A DNA stretch of 64,000 nt from Gorsachius magnificus (Eukaryota; Chordata; Aves; Pelecaniformes; Ardeidae). Numbering within the stretch: the stretch's first letter is position 1; the number at the start of each line of letters is the position of its first letter. The notes under the pieces are model-generated. The model was not told the DNA's origin. It saw nothing but the letters and a program-made list of their open reading frames with translations, and did no database searches. Both the position numbers and the translations under genes were made by a program. Of the stretch, positions 1 through 11,080 are shown piece by piece. The stretch is from the NCBI GenBank assembly GCA_034008185.1, contig CM067084.1, forward strand, positions 67,056,612 to 67,120,611, written 5' to 3'.

Positions 1-1654
1 TTTTTTAATTATAATTTCTCTGACTTTGGACACCTAATGTATAAATTCTTTTAAATCTATGATCTTGCATTGATGGGACAGAATTCTTGGGTAATATACT
101 TTTCATTTCTTTTTTACAGAGGTCCTGCTTTATTCTTCATGTCTTTTCCTTGGTTTCTGCACTCATTAGGTTTAAATGCTGTTTTGTGCAGGGGGGTTTT
201 TTTTTTGGTACTTTGTATGGGTATTGACTACAGAGCCTTGTATTTAGATCTATGTATGTTGATTTGATTGATGATGGTGATTTTAGCTTCTCTTTAAAGC
301 AAAGTGTACTTGTTATTGAAACATTTTCTCAGAGGCTTCAGATAGGACTACTGCTAATAAAGGTATATATGTATTTTTCTCTCAGCTCGACTGAGAAATC
401 TGCTGGTTTGGGATCTGCAAACTTTGTGCCTCTGTGTCATGGGACACACTGAACACTCCCTGTCCTACTGACCCTGCTGTGGCCTTACCTTCTCATCCAC
501 TTACGAGACAGCAGTTCTGTCAATATAAGCAACCAGAAAATGTCCAAAGTAAATTCGGAACAAAGAAAATGTGCAAGTGTGAGGTTGTGCGATGATTTTC
601 CATGTAGGAAAACCACAAAATCTCGGTGCCTTAATTTGCATTGTAACACGCCCCAGTCCTAATGGAGGGATGCTATCTCAGAGCAAGTATGTCTCCTGAA
701 GAAAGGGAAGAGGATTGCTGAAAGTTTCTCGCCTCTGTATGTGCATATTCCTCAGAAACCTAGTAATCCTGTGGTTGGCATTCTTCCTTTGAATGTATTA
801 AATACAGGTGTGATTCCCAGAACTGCTTAGTTTTGTGGTGACCAAGTTAAAGTGGTTACTGCAGTAACATTAGTGCATGGTCTTATCCAAGAGTCTGCTG
901 GAGATGCAGGAGTAGTTCCCTCTTCTTGAAACTAGACTACTTCTCTATGGCATTAAGTAGCTGTTGAGCAAGAAGCACTGTTACCTGTGCTGTAGCTCAG
1001 TGCTGACATATTGTAGCATTTGTTATCAATCCAATCCATTTAATGCATAAGATATTGAAGAGGGCATATACACAAGTGCCTGTTTGTTTACTGGGTAGAT
1101 TGTCATCTTTCATATCTATTTTCTGCTCAAGATAGCATAATGTTGGAGCTGAAGCTTCAGAGCTGCAGATGTTTGATTATCATATCCTATCTAAGCAGAT
1201 AAATGCAGCCAACATCTTGCCAGCTTGTATCATTATTCTATTCTGCATTCCCCGTTACCTTGCATGTTTCTACCCATGTATATAAATCATCTAGAAAACA
1301 GGGTTCAGGAGTACATCAGGTACTCATTAAAACCTATCCAACCATGAAAGGAAGGGTCAAGAATATCAAAACTATTCTGGTAGACATCTATCTAACAAAT
1401 ATGTTCATTAAACTTGTTTTTAAAAAAGGTCAACTGACAGAGATTCCAGTGTCTCAAACTATTGTGATTGTTAACTACTCTTCATATCAGAAAGCTTTTC
1501 CTAGCACCTAACCTTTCTTTGTAGGGAGTTCATTACTCTCTGAAATGGGATAGGCCATTCACAAGGAATGCAAGGAAGGGATTATTCGCTCCTTGCAGAG
1601 TTATTTTATGTATTTGAACATTACTGCACTTCTCTCCAATTTCCTCTAGACTTA
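1..1654. other. unannotated AT-rich DNA
   Basis: No coding region, RNA gene or recognisable interspersed repeat. Open frames are short (66-102 codons) and have no recognisable product. The only simple-sequence feature is a run of six G followed by ten T at 191-206. The stretch ends at the solo LTR. Confidence 0.6.
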
Positions 1655-2221
1655 TATCATGGTTTAATGCCAGCTGGCAGCTAAGGACCACCCAGCCGCT
1701 CACTCACTCCCCCCACAGTGGGATGGGGGAGAGAATCAGAACGGCAAAAGTAAGAAAACTCGTGGGTTGAGATAAAGACAACTTGACAGGTAAAGCAAAA
1801 GCTGCATTCCCAAGCAAAGCAAAACAAGGAATTCATTCACCACTTCCCATGGGCAGGCAGGTGCTCGGCCATCCCCAGGACAGCAGGGCTCCATCACACG
1901 TAATGGTGACTTGGGAAGACAAACGCCATCACTCCAAATGTCCCCCACTTCCTTCCCCAGTTTCCATACTGAGCATGATGTCATATGGTCTGGAATAGCC
2001 CTTGGGCCAGTTGGGGTCAGCTGTCCTGACTGTGCCCCCTCCCAGCTCCTTGTGCCCCTGGCGGAGCGGGGGAAGCTGAAAAGTCCTTGACTGGTGTAAG
2101 CACTGCTTAGCAACAACTAAACTATCAGGGTGTTATCAATATTCTCATCCTAAATCCAAAACACAGTGCTATGCCAGCTACTAGGAAGAAAATTAACTCT
2201 ATCCCAGCTGAAACTGGGACA
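1655..2221 (-). mobile_element. solo LTR of an avian endogenous retrovirus, copy 1
   Basis: A 567-bp long terminal repeat, reverse oriented. Read on the minus strand it begins TGTCCCAGTTTCAGC and ends near TTAAACCATGATA, so the 5' TG is kept and the terminal CA at the other end has decayed. It aligns along its whole length with the plus-strand copy at 31236-31803. By eye about nine bases in ten agree, and the middle (pairing with 31345-31640) is almost identical. Neither side shows a primer-binding site, polypurine tract or gag/pol/env remnant, so this is a solo LTR left by recombination between two LTRs. I see no target-site duplication (gactta on the left, atgtga on the right). The family is one I recognise from bird genomes and is probably ERVL-like; the class is an inference. 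Open frames inside it are incidental. Confidence 0.88.
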
Positions 2222-2310
2222 ATGTGACAGTCCCATTTCTTAAAACCCTTCCTCTTTTGTCATACTTCAATTTCATCTCACTGCTTTCCTCTTCTCTTAC
2301 TCTGTCTTTC

Positions 2311-2944
2311 TTGGACCACAAGACCCAAAAGCGGATGCAGTACTCCAACTACAGCTTTATTGATGCAGAGTAGCCTAGAAAGATTCATTCCTCTGTTGTG
2401 TTTCCCTGAGTACTCAATGATACTGGTTTTTAAAAGTAATATGGAATTTTGGGTTTGTGACTCACTGTTCTCACCAGGTCCTCCCCTCCCAAACTACTTC
2501 CTCATTTTGGTTTTGTGCAGTTCAAAATTTTTATAAAATGTAGAGCTTTGTACTTGTCTTTATTGAATTGAATCCCATTTTTTCAGAACATTTCTTCAAT
2601 TTATCAAGATCATTTTGCACTTTAATCCTGTTCTTCAATCTCATTACAGCCTGGCCTTGGGCAAATTTAATAAACTCATATTCTACTCCTTCATCCAAGA
2701 CATAACTGAAAATATTGGCTAGGCCCAGGACAAACTGGCTGAAGTCTACTTATACATCCTTCCATTCTGACATTAAATTAAAAACAGCTTTGTGTCCCCT
2801 CTGTAACAGTTTTGCTTAGTTTTTTGACTTGCTTATGAAAGTTTTATGTGAAGCTGCATCAAAGACTTTCTAAGATATATGACCTCTATGGTTTCTTCCT
2901 TATCCCTCCAACCTGTTAAAACAGTTTGACATGATTTCTTCTTG
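2311..2944 (-). mobile_element. old CR1/L3-like LINE fragment, ORF2 part, reversed
   Basis: The minus strand of this stretch resembles the late reverse-transcriptase coding part of amniote CR1 elements. Landmarks on the plus strand are the antisense phrases around cagtactccaactacag (2338), atttatcaagatcatttt (2598) and catcaaagactttctaag (2858). It carries many indels and no open frame, so it is old. Its left end corresponds to the consensus just upstream of the sequence that resumes, in the opposite orientation, at 2953. That arrangement is discussed as a possible 5' inversion. Assignment is from memory of the family; the exact subfamily is not known. Confidence 0.7.
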
Positions 2945-2952
2945 CCAGATGC

Positions 2953-3060
2953 AAATAGACTAGGATTCCTCAGCCTGGAAAAAAAGATGGCTACAGTCTA
3001 TAAAACCCTGGAAGATGGGAAGAAAGTATAAAATGAATGATTGTTCACTGTCCCTTATAA
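2953..3060 (+). mobile_element. old CR1/L3-like LINE fragment, sense orientation
   Basis: The plus strand matches the amniote CR1 stretch that encodes the end of ORF2. It has gactaggattcctcagcctg (2958-2977), then gtctataaaaccctgg (2996-3011) and aatgattgttcactgtc (3036-3052). It lies directly against the reversed CR1 piece on its left and continues the same consensus downstream. Similarity fades after about 3060, and no 3' tail is visible. Confidence 0.62.
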
Positions 3061-4890
3061 GGCAGACAGATGTCTTCTGCCAAGGTTTCAAGGCCTCAGC
3101 TGACTTCCACAGCTCTCCCAGCTGGGTTCTCATGTCTCCATATCTGGGACTACTACTGCTCTTATCTCCTCCTTCCACAGGACCATCATTGAGGTAATAC
3201 ATTTCTTTACAGGTATCTTTTGGTGATAAATAAAATTTCATATACCTCAAAGGATTAATGAGATAATACATGTTTTCTTCATTTCATCCCAATTACAGTA
3301 AATATACTCCTTAAGGAAGATAGTTACTTATTTGCAACAGGTGTTTCTGAGTCAGTGATATTTATCAGCTGAGTTTGTAAAGTTTACCATGCACTAAAGA
3401 ACTATTTTCTGGTCTGTACCATCTCTGATTGAAGAGATTTGCTCAGGTTCCCATGAGGGCTACACAGCCTAGATAAAGACTAACAAGCAGCGGGTATGAG
3501 TGGGCTACAGCACTTCCTGATTTGAATCAAGAAGTGAATATCTGAGAGGAAATACATATCTCATCAGTGGGGGAAAAGTGTAGAGGTTAGAGGGGAATGA
3601 AGACTTTCTGTACCTCAGGATCAGCTGAGCAAGGGGAAAAAACATCTATAGGCAGATGTTTTAAATGATGTTTTCATTAAATACTGAGGGAAGGCTTATT
3701 GGAAGAATTAAGCTTGAGTTCATATGTTGGTGACAAAAACATAGACCAGTTGCTCATCTAAGGGTTATTCATATGGTTCTGACTTATTTAAAAGAATCAA
3801 GGGGAAAAAAAATTAAGAGCAATCTTTCACTAAAAAAAAGGCCAATGGGAATGAAGCTGTCACCAAAGATGAAGTTTAAAGTGGAGTTTAATTTTATCTT
3901 TCACGTTTCAAATGTTTCCTACTGGACTGAGACAGGACAACTGCGCTAATCGCAGTGCTCTGCTGTTCCCTTTCACAGGGCAAACTTTGCCTCTTTTGCT
4001 TTTAAACTGTAAATAAAATCTTTTAGGGAGACTATCACATGGTTTGTGCTGTGTGAACACATCATACAATGATGGCCAGGGTCAGCTAGGTCGTCTGGGT
4101 GCTACAGAGAGCAAGAAGATAGCAAGCACAGATATAGTATCACCTTCATGACTAATTAATATTCCACCAATAAGACTCCTTTCTGTTTTGATTTATAATC
4201 CATTACTGTATTCATGCCTTAAGGTCAGTCTTGGATACACAAAGCTTTGTAGGAAAAAAAATATATATTATATTCTCTTCTGTTTGTTATTAATACATAA
4301 TCTGGGGTCCTAGAGAAAACCAGAAACCCCTCCAAAGACTTTTGGGGCAAAAAAAAAGGACAGCTTTTCTCAGACATTATTTATCCAGTAAAGTTGATTA
4401 TATTAATCTATAAATTAATAGAGATAATTTTGTTATAGTCTACCTGAATCATTATTTAGACCATTTGTTATGTTTCTTTTATAAGAATTTTGATACCTTG
4501 TTATTCTGAAATATTTGAGTAACCTGAGACCAAGAATGATAGCTCTTTATTTGTTCTTCTTTTCTGTCAGTCTCATATTCTTATTAGATTCTTGTTACCT
4601 ATGCCATGACAACAGTATTCTAATTTATCTGTTTTTCTGTTCTCTGGTAATGAATTAACGATGATGGGAACCATAGCAACTGAAGCAAAAACTTCATTAA
4701 GCAAGAGCAATTTTTCAGTTTACACTGTACAACGTGAAATTGCTTTCGGTAACAAAGTCTTCCACAGAATGATCATAACTAGAACAAAGAAAGCAGTTAA
4801 GCTGAACCCCAGTGCAGAGGAGTCTGTATTTCAAACTGTGAGATGTTGACCAGGTTTCCACCTTAAGAATAATCGTCAAAGATATCCACT
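3061..4890. other. unannotated DNA
   Basis: No gene or identified repeat, apart from the short hairpin at 3639-3662. It contains A/T-rich runs, for example A8 followed by an AT repeat near 4253-4270. Open frames reach only 60-103 codons and are not recognisable. Confidence 0.5.
3639..3662. repeat. short perfect hairpin
   Basis: AAAACATCT (3639-3647) and AGATGTTTT (3654-3662) are perfect reverse complements around a 6-nt loop. At 9 bp, such a stem is not rare by chance in 64 kb. Confidence 0.5.
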
Positions 4891-4951
4891 ATGTGTCAAG
4901 AAACACTTTGAAACTTCATAAGTTTCAAGAAGACATTTGGCAGCATTCACC
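4891..4951. repeat. 61-bp direct repeat, unit A
   Basis: This block matches 6200-6260 at 54 of 61 positions without gaps (hand alignment). The flanks do not align. It contains a small perfect inverted repeat, GAAACTT-cat-AAGTTTC (4910-4926). Not a family I recognise. The minus strand is open in both copies but the peptide is unknown. Confidence 0.75.
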
Positions 4952-6199
4952 GTGATTCATCCTGAAATGTTATTATAAGCCAACAAAAATAGTTAACACC
5001 ATCAGAACTTTCTTTTAAAGAAAGGTTTCCCAGCTGAAGTAAATGCAGTTGGAATGAACTGTCTAAAGCATAGATGGCTGCTGTCAGAAAAGCATCTGTT
5101 CCATCACCTTGTGTTTTTGATGTTGCAAACAGTTTTGGTATTACAAAAAAAAAAATATAGGCATGGACATAAGACATAATATCTAGGGTTTGATGAAAGT
5201 TTAGTGCTTCTAAATGAAATCTCACTCAACAGATGAGGATGGAGGCCTACCAACTCTTGCAAAAAGATGAAGTTAACAATCGCCTGTGACAAAACATTAA
5301 TGACATCTCCAGCAATTTACCATTCAAGAACTACTTCAGAAGATAAAATAATTCAAAAGTGAATTAATGGTGGGAGTAAACATCCTAGTCAGAAAGATCA
5401 GCTGTGCAAGGCTTTCGGTAAACAACAAACTAGCTCATCTGAAGCACATGAACTGATACAAGGGCAATTCAATTACCCTGTTATCTAATGAGAAAGGAGG
5501 ACAAGAAGTGACCAGCAAGTTCTTTGAGTTCATTGTGAACATTTTTTTTATATATATGAAAGATAAGGAAAGCAGCCTTTTCTGACTAATAAGGCAGAAC
5601 TGATTAAGAACATGAGGGAGAAAAAAACTTAGTGGGAGTGACGATAAAATTGGAGAGCCTGTGATGCATGGAAAAGAAGCAAGAGAGTAGAAAAACAAAA
5701 CCACTTTGCATTTGAGGAAGACTGACTTTCATAAAGTCAGAGATCTGGTAGATATTAGCCCATGAGAACCAAGTCATAAGTGTAGATGGCACGAAGTAAG
5801 ATATGAAGAGAAAGAGGCACAGAAAGCACAAGAAAACATCCTATGAATAGTGGCTAGATAAGACCAGGAAGGTATAACCTCTTGCTCAACGGTGAGGGAC
5901 ACTGAAGGACATTGAGAATCCTGAAGTCTTTAGTGGTTCTTTTACTCAGTTCTCACTAAAAAGGTCAACTGTGAGTACAGGACCAACACAGTTATTACTG
6001 GCAACCAAAAGGATTCAGTCTCAGGCTGGAACAGAGAAAGAGGAAAATGCATAGCTCATAGCCAGAGAGGATGCTCTCACATTGGCTAAACTTGATAAAT
6101 GTTTTGCTAGCATGACTGAAGCAATCTTAGAGCCTTTACTGGTTACTTCTGAGACTTCGTGAAAGATAGGTGAGGCACCTGCAGACAGTAAAGGAGCAA
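4952..6199. other. unannotated DNA between the two 61-bp repeat units
   Basis: No gene or known repeat identified. An A11 run lies at 5144-5154. The sequence is purine-rich on the plus strand from about 5480 to 6000, which accounts for several minus-strand open frames. It may all belong to one old unrecognised element bounded by the 61-bp repeats, but nothing inside shows this. Confidence 0.4.
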
Positions 6200-6260
6200 A
6201 TGTGTCAGAAAACACTCAGAAACTTCATAGGTTTCAAGAAAACATTTGGCAACATTCACC
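6200..6260. repeat. 61-bp direct repeat, unit B
   Basis: Second copy of the block at 4891-4951, same orientation, with seven substitutions. It lies about 1.3 kb away and its flanks do not match. Confidence 0.75.
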
Positions 6261-6439
6261 AAAGGAACCTGTCCTTTGAAGTGGGAAAAGGAGGCAGTGA
6301 CTACAAAAGCACAAGAGATATTCTGGATCAGAACAGAGCTCATTGAGCATAGCCAGTGTTAAATACCCAGGTAAAAGCATAGCAAGTAGTGGGCAAGTGT
6401 GTAGTGATAATTCCCAGCCTGCCAGGGTCTAGTTCAGGG

Positions 6440-6665
6440 GCAGGTTCATGAACCAGACACACTGTCTTCATATTTGATAATATGGATAGGCTTTTCTTCC
6501 CTGAATTCATCCATTAGGTTTCTGAACCTTTTTGTGACATTAGCATCCTCAGTACCCTGTTGTGAACTTTGCCATAACTTAACTATACAGCTTGTAAAGA
6601 AGTATGTGCTTCTGTTTGCCTTGAATCTGTTACCTCTCAGTTTTATTTCATGTTCCATATTGGAG
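6440..6665 (-). mobile_element. old CR1/L3-like LINE fragment, 3' part, reversed
   Basis: The plus strand reads as the antisense of the terminal ORF2 region of old amniote CR1 elements. Landmarks are cataacttaactatacagc (6572-6591), gtaaagaagtatgtgcttct (6594-6613) and the following ttgaatctgttacctctcag. This region normally encodes the RF..KNF/Y segment near the ORF2 end. It is decayed, with no tail visible. Confidence 0.55.
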
Positions 6666-6895
6666 ATTGGCACCTGGGAGTGCCATGGGTTATTCAAACT
6701 TAAAATGAGTGTGGAGTAAATAAAATTTCAGAGGCTTGTAAGCCAAATGGAGATAGTGACAGTAGAAACCAGCTGAGTAAAAGCTGTAATCCAAAACTGT
6801 GATTTTGAGCTCCTTCCTTAAACGTGTCAGATGCTGAATGTCCCTCTAGAGGATGCCAAAGAATCTACCCAGCTAGCAAATCCCCAGTCACGATA

Positions 6896-6951
6896 GTCAA
6901 ATTCAAACACTTTGCCCACCTAAAGGCAAAGTGTTTGCTTTGAATGTTGAC
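6896..6951. repeat. hairpin with 12-bp perfect stem and extended arms
   Basis: AAACACTTTGCC (6905-6916) pairs perfectly with GGCAAAGTGTTT (6925-6936) around the 8-nt loop cacctaaa. The pairing resumes outside, where gtcaaattc (6896-6904) faces gaatgttgac (6942-6951), with a bulge of a few bases on the right arm. The whole is 56 nt, short for a pre-miRNA hairpin. No known microRNA seed is recognised. Confidence 0.75.
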
Positions 6952-9900
6952 CCTGAGCTCAAAGATGAGGAAAACTAAAAACCTTCTAGATTAATGCATA
7001 GAGGTAATTTATTTTTTTGTATTGTGAGCTGGAAAAAAACCCTTAGGTATATTTTACATATGCTATTCTAGTAATTTTAAAGGCTGTAAAGAGATGTACT
7101 AGAGGTATCAACTCATTGTCATTGTAGCAGTGTAAATTAGATTTCCAAAAATATCAATAGGAAAATTCGGGTGGTTTGAGTAAATGGTTTTTGTAAAGTG
7201 TGTTACTGGTAAATGCTATTGTTGTGGTGGTGTTTATAGTGTCATGATTGTGCTTAACTCAAGGACATTTACTTAAGTTACAGGCATGATAAATGTTTTG
7301 TGAAAACCTAAACACTTGAGAGAGTTTAAGATAACTAAGCAAATTGTCAAGTACTTAATGGCTTCCATTGACCAAATACACTGCAAAAGAACTTTGAAAA
7401 AGTGTTATTTAAAAAGTTTATTGTAAGAAGGCTGACAGATTTAAGCAAGAATACCATCAGTGTAGAAGTATAGAATAAAAATTAACATGAAAACACGGTA
7501 AATGTAGAATTATCTACATGCATAATTTTGTGATGGCATTGTATGGGGTTTTTTTGTCTCTGATATGGGTCTTAAATAAAATATACTCTTCTTTACTTTT
7601 GAAGATAGGTACCATGTAATAGTCAAGGATTATTTCTCCTTAAAATAATGTGTAAGAACCTCACTGTTATGTCTCTAAAGTTACAAATATGCTTTAAATT
7701 TTAAAAGTTTAACATATCTGTAGAGAATTCAAGTAGAAATGAAAGCCTTAGATTTCAAATAAAGCAGAATTCTAAGTAGCTCCATAAATATGATGGTTCA
7801 GCAAAGGGAGCCATGACAGTTTTTTAAATGATCAGCTGAAACTGTCTGCCCGCTTGTTATCTGAGAACTGTTCTGCAGATCCAAACCCCTTTGACTTAAG
7901 TGGAAGAACTGTGGTTCAATTACCACAGTGTGTAACAATAAAATGTCTTCTTGTCTTTGAAGGAATATGAAAATATTAACCGAGATCTAATCTCCTGTTC
8001 AAGCACCAGTCTGACTTCAAGATATTGGCCAAGATTGAATTTGCTTACTTTGATTCCTAAGTCGGAGTGCAGGTGGAATCAGAAGATAGTGCAGACAGCG
8101 GCTGGATTATGGGGAACAAAAAAGAAACAGATAGGACAAAAGCTTAGGGTATTTTTTTTTTTAGTTGTTTCTTGAGACTTTTATAGCAAAAATGCATTCT
8201 GGAAGAGTGGCTATTGCTGTGGGAGTATAAAAATTTCATCTTTGTTTTAGAGCTTCAAATACAAATACATGCCATTTTATCTTTATCATTCTTTTCTGAT
8301 GATGCTACATGTCTTTGTAGCATTGTGGTCACTTTATCAGGGAATAAACAACCTTAAGAGTAAACTTAGCACAGCAAGGTAAAACTTTATCTGTGGCTGT
8401 GATGAATAACTTTTTGAAACACATAATATTACATACAACTCTGTCTTTATCTTAGAGAGGAAAGAAAATTTCCTCAAACTTTTTGATAACATGCTGTTTT
8501 GAAGGAGTTTCAAAGTTAATCTTAATGGATGGATTCTTTAATTCTTTTGGCATTCATGTTCCCATATTCTACTTTTTTCCCTCCATGAGGTAAAAGGGTT
8601 AATGTATCCCCCCAGAAGAAAGTAACTATCCTTCTACCTAAGAATACATTACAGTTGCAAGACAGAGCATGCTAATAGTACTTTTTGCCTTTTTTCCTCC
8701 AATACAAAATTATTGTACCTTAACTTTTGTGATGTAGTTGTCTGCTGTGATTAAAAAAATAAAAGTATAAAAGACATCAATTATTCATAGATATAAAAAA
8801 GCAGAAAAAGTGAGATTCTACCCAGACTATTTGGTGGCTGCTATTTACATGCCATAAGCATTTAGCGTGCATTTGCTAGTGTTTGCTGCTGGAATATCAA
8901 TGGGTCCCCTACTTTAAAATGGTCTTCACTGGTAAAGGCAGAGCTTGTGAATTTAACCACTAGTTTCATTCTGCCATGGACACATTACCAATTGTGTCAA
9001 AAAGTACTCACGTGGTTAGGTTTTTCTTGCTATTAGATTCATTACCTTTAAGAGCTATCGAGAAAGAGCGATTTACTCAAATGTACAATCTGTGCGAACA
9101 TGACTGTGAGGCTGCAGCGTAACCTGAACTTTCTGGTATCAAGATCTTTTTGGGTAGACATAATGCAATTTCTCTGTGTAAAAAAACTCAAGGCCAGCAA
9201 GCAAATTTATAGCCATGATTTTACATGCCTGAACCTCTCTGGAGATATGCAATCCTGGACACCTTCTAATCCGTTCTGAAAACCCTGACTTTCTCCTGAG
9301 CCTCTGTGCAACTTCTAGAGCTACTATGTGCTATGAGGGCTGCTTTTCTAAATGCCTTCCATCTCACGCGCCTATGTTCTATATCTGGTGGGAGAAGATT
9401 ACTGCAATCCCCAGTTACTTCTGGAACTAAATGTGATTATAAAAGTCAGCAACAGTCTGAAAAGCCTCAAGTTTCTTTCATAGGTCCAGTCAACTGCTAG
9501 CCAAGAACACCAAAGCTGATCTTCAGTGAAGACAGGAAAGGTCAAGGTTTCCTGCTTAGTGAGAAAACACAATGCACAGTTTATCTCTACAAGAAAGGTG
9601 GTGTTCATTTATGATGGCATTGTCTGTTTAAAGTTTCTGCCAAATTGTTTTTGAATTCCTTAATGGTAAAATTCAGGCAGGGACCAAAAATGTTTGATAC
9701 TGGCCTCATGAATGATTGCTACGTCTTATTTGAATATGGCTTTTTTAGCTGCCTTCCAAGACTTCTTGCAAATGTTTTGATATATTTGGGAGGTATGTAC
9801 AAGAAAGTTTTTGGAAGGATTATTTTCTCAGAACTGCTTTCATGTTATTCATATGCATCCAGATGTATGCAATCTGTTACAGCTGTTACAAGAGTAGTGT

Positions 9901-11080
9901 CTGAACCTTCACGCAGCTTTCATGCTATCTGTGAACCTCTCACGCTGTTTATGGAGAGTACCTGACAAGCTGTATTCTGCCAGATCAGAACATCAGTGTC
10001 AGCAGGGTGAGCAAACAGAGGAAGATGGAATGGCCTGCATGAAAATTGAAGGCATTATTTTGTCTAGAGAGGCTAGTGAAAATATCAGCTTTGAAAACTT
10101 GAAAGCTTTAGTTTATTGCTTAGACCCTCCGCGGGAGTGCTGTAGAGAAATAATCATCCAACAGCCAGCCAGTGTCAGGAACAGGAGACTGCTGATAGAA
10201 ACTTAAAGGACTTTTCCAAGATGTATCCATTTGCATGCATTTTTGAAGGGAAAGTAACTATGGGAAGCTTTTCTCTACAGAGAAAATAAAGTTAGAAAAG
10301 ATGAACTTAATGTTCTTTCTGCCTGGAAATGTGGTATCGGGCATTGCAACCACCAGTAACTTTGGCTTAAGCAACCATTTTCATACAGCTTTTCTTGGTT
10401 TATGGAGGGCTTTTACAGAAGACAATTGTTTCCACACAGTGTGTGAAATGTGATTAATTGTAAGTGACTTTGATGGATGCTGCTTCTGAAAGCAGTGAAA
10501 TTCAGAAGGGAATTCATCGGTTGTGAATGAGTATCATATCCATAGATCAGAACACGTATAGCCAGGGCCGAAAAAAACCAGCTGCACAAGCTAAGCACAG
10601 AGCACACAGGGCTTTTAAAAAGCCTTAGAAACTAGGTGGAGATCACAACCCTGATCAGCGAGTGAACCTGTCAATCTTGAGTTCTCTCCAGAAGCTTCTG
10701 AAGGTGATACCAATGAGCCAGATAGATAGCTTTTCTGCAGCAGAATTGACACTGTTAGGTCTTAAGAACTGAGCTATCCCCTTCAGGCCGACTAGCAACC
10801 AAGGCTTTGAAAAAATCAACAATAGAATATCAAAAGAGAGAACTTCTTTGTTGGCAGCTCCTGGGTCCCTGAAAACACAGCTTGGTTGAGAGATGAGAAT
10901 CTGCCTCTTTCACAACTCGGTATAAAGGCCCTGAAAGTGCCACGGCATTTGACTCCTGGCAATTTAAGTAGTGACCATCTCACAAAAAGCTCTTGGTGTC
11001 TTAAGAGAAAGTTCCTGGTGTCTCACTTTCAACACAGAACCAGGCAAGCAGCCAAATAAAAGAGGCAAATTGACTTAAAA
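6952..11080. other. unannotated DNA
   Basis: AT-rich DNA with no recognisable gene, exon or repeat. Open frames such as 9645-9965 (106 codons) and 9922-10206 (94 codons) overlap, have no recognisable domain and are treated as chance. Confidence 0.5.

Noticed and set aside
1736..2116. 126-codon open frame, minus strand
   Set aside because: Lies entirely within the solo LTR, which does not encode protein in this position; a similar frame appears in the other LTR copy.
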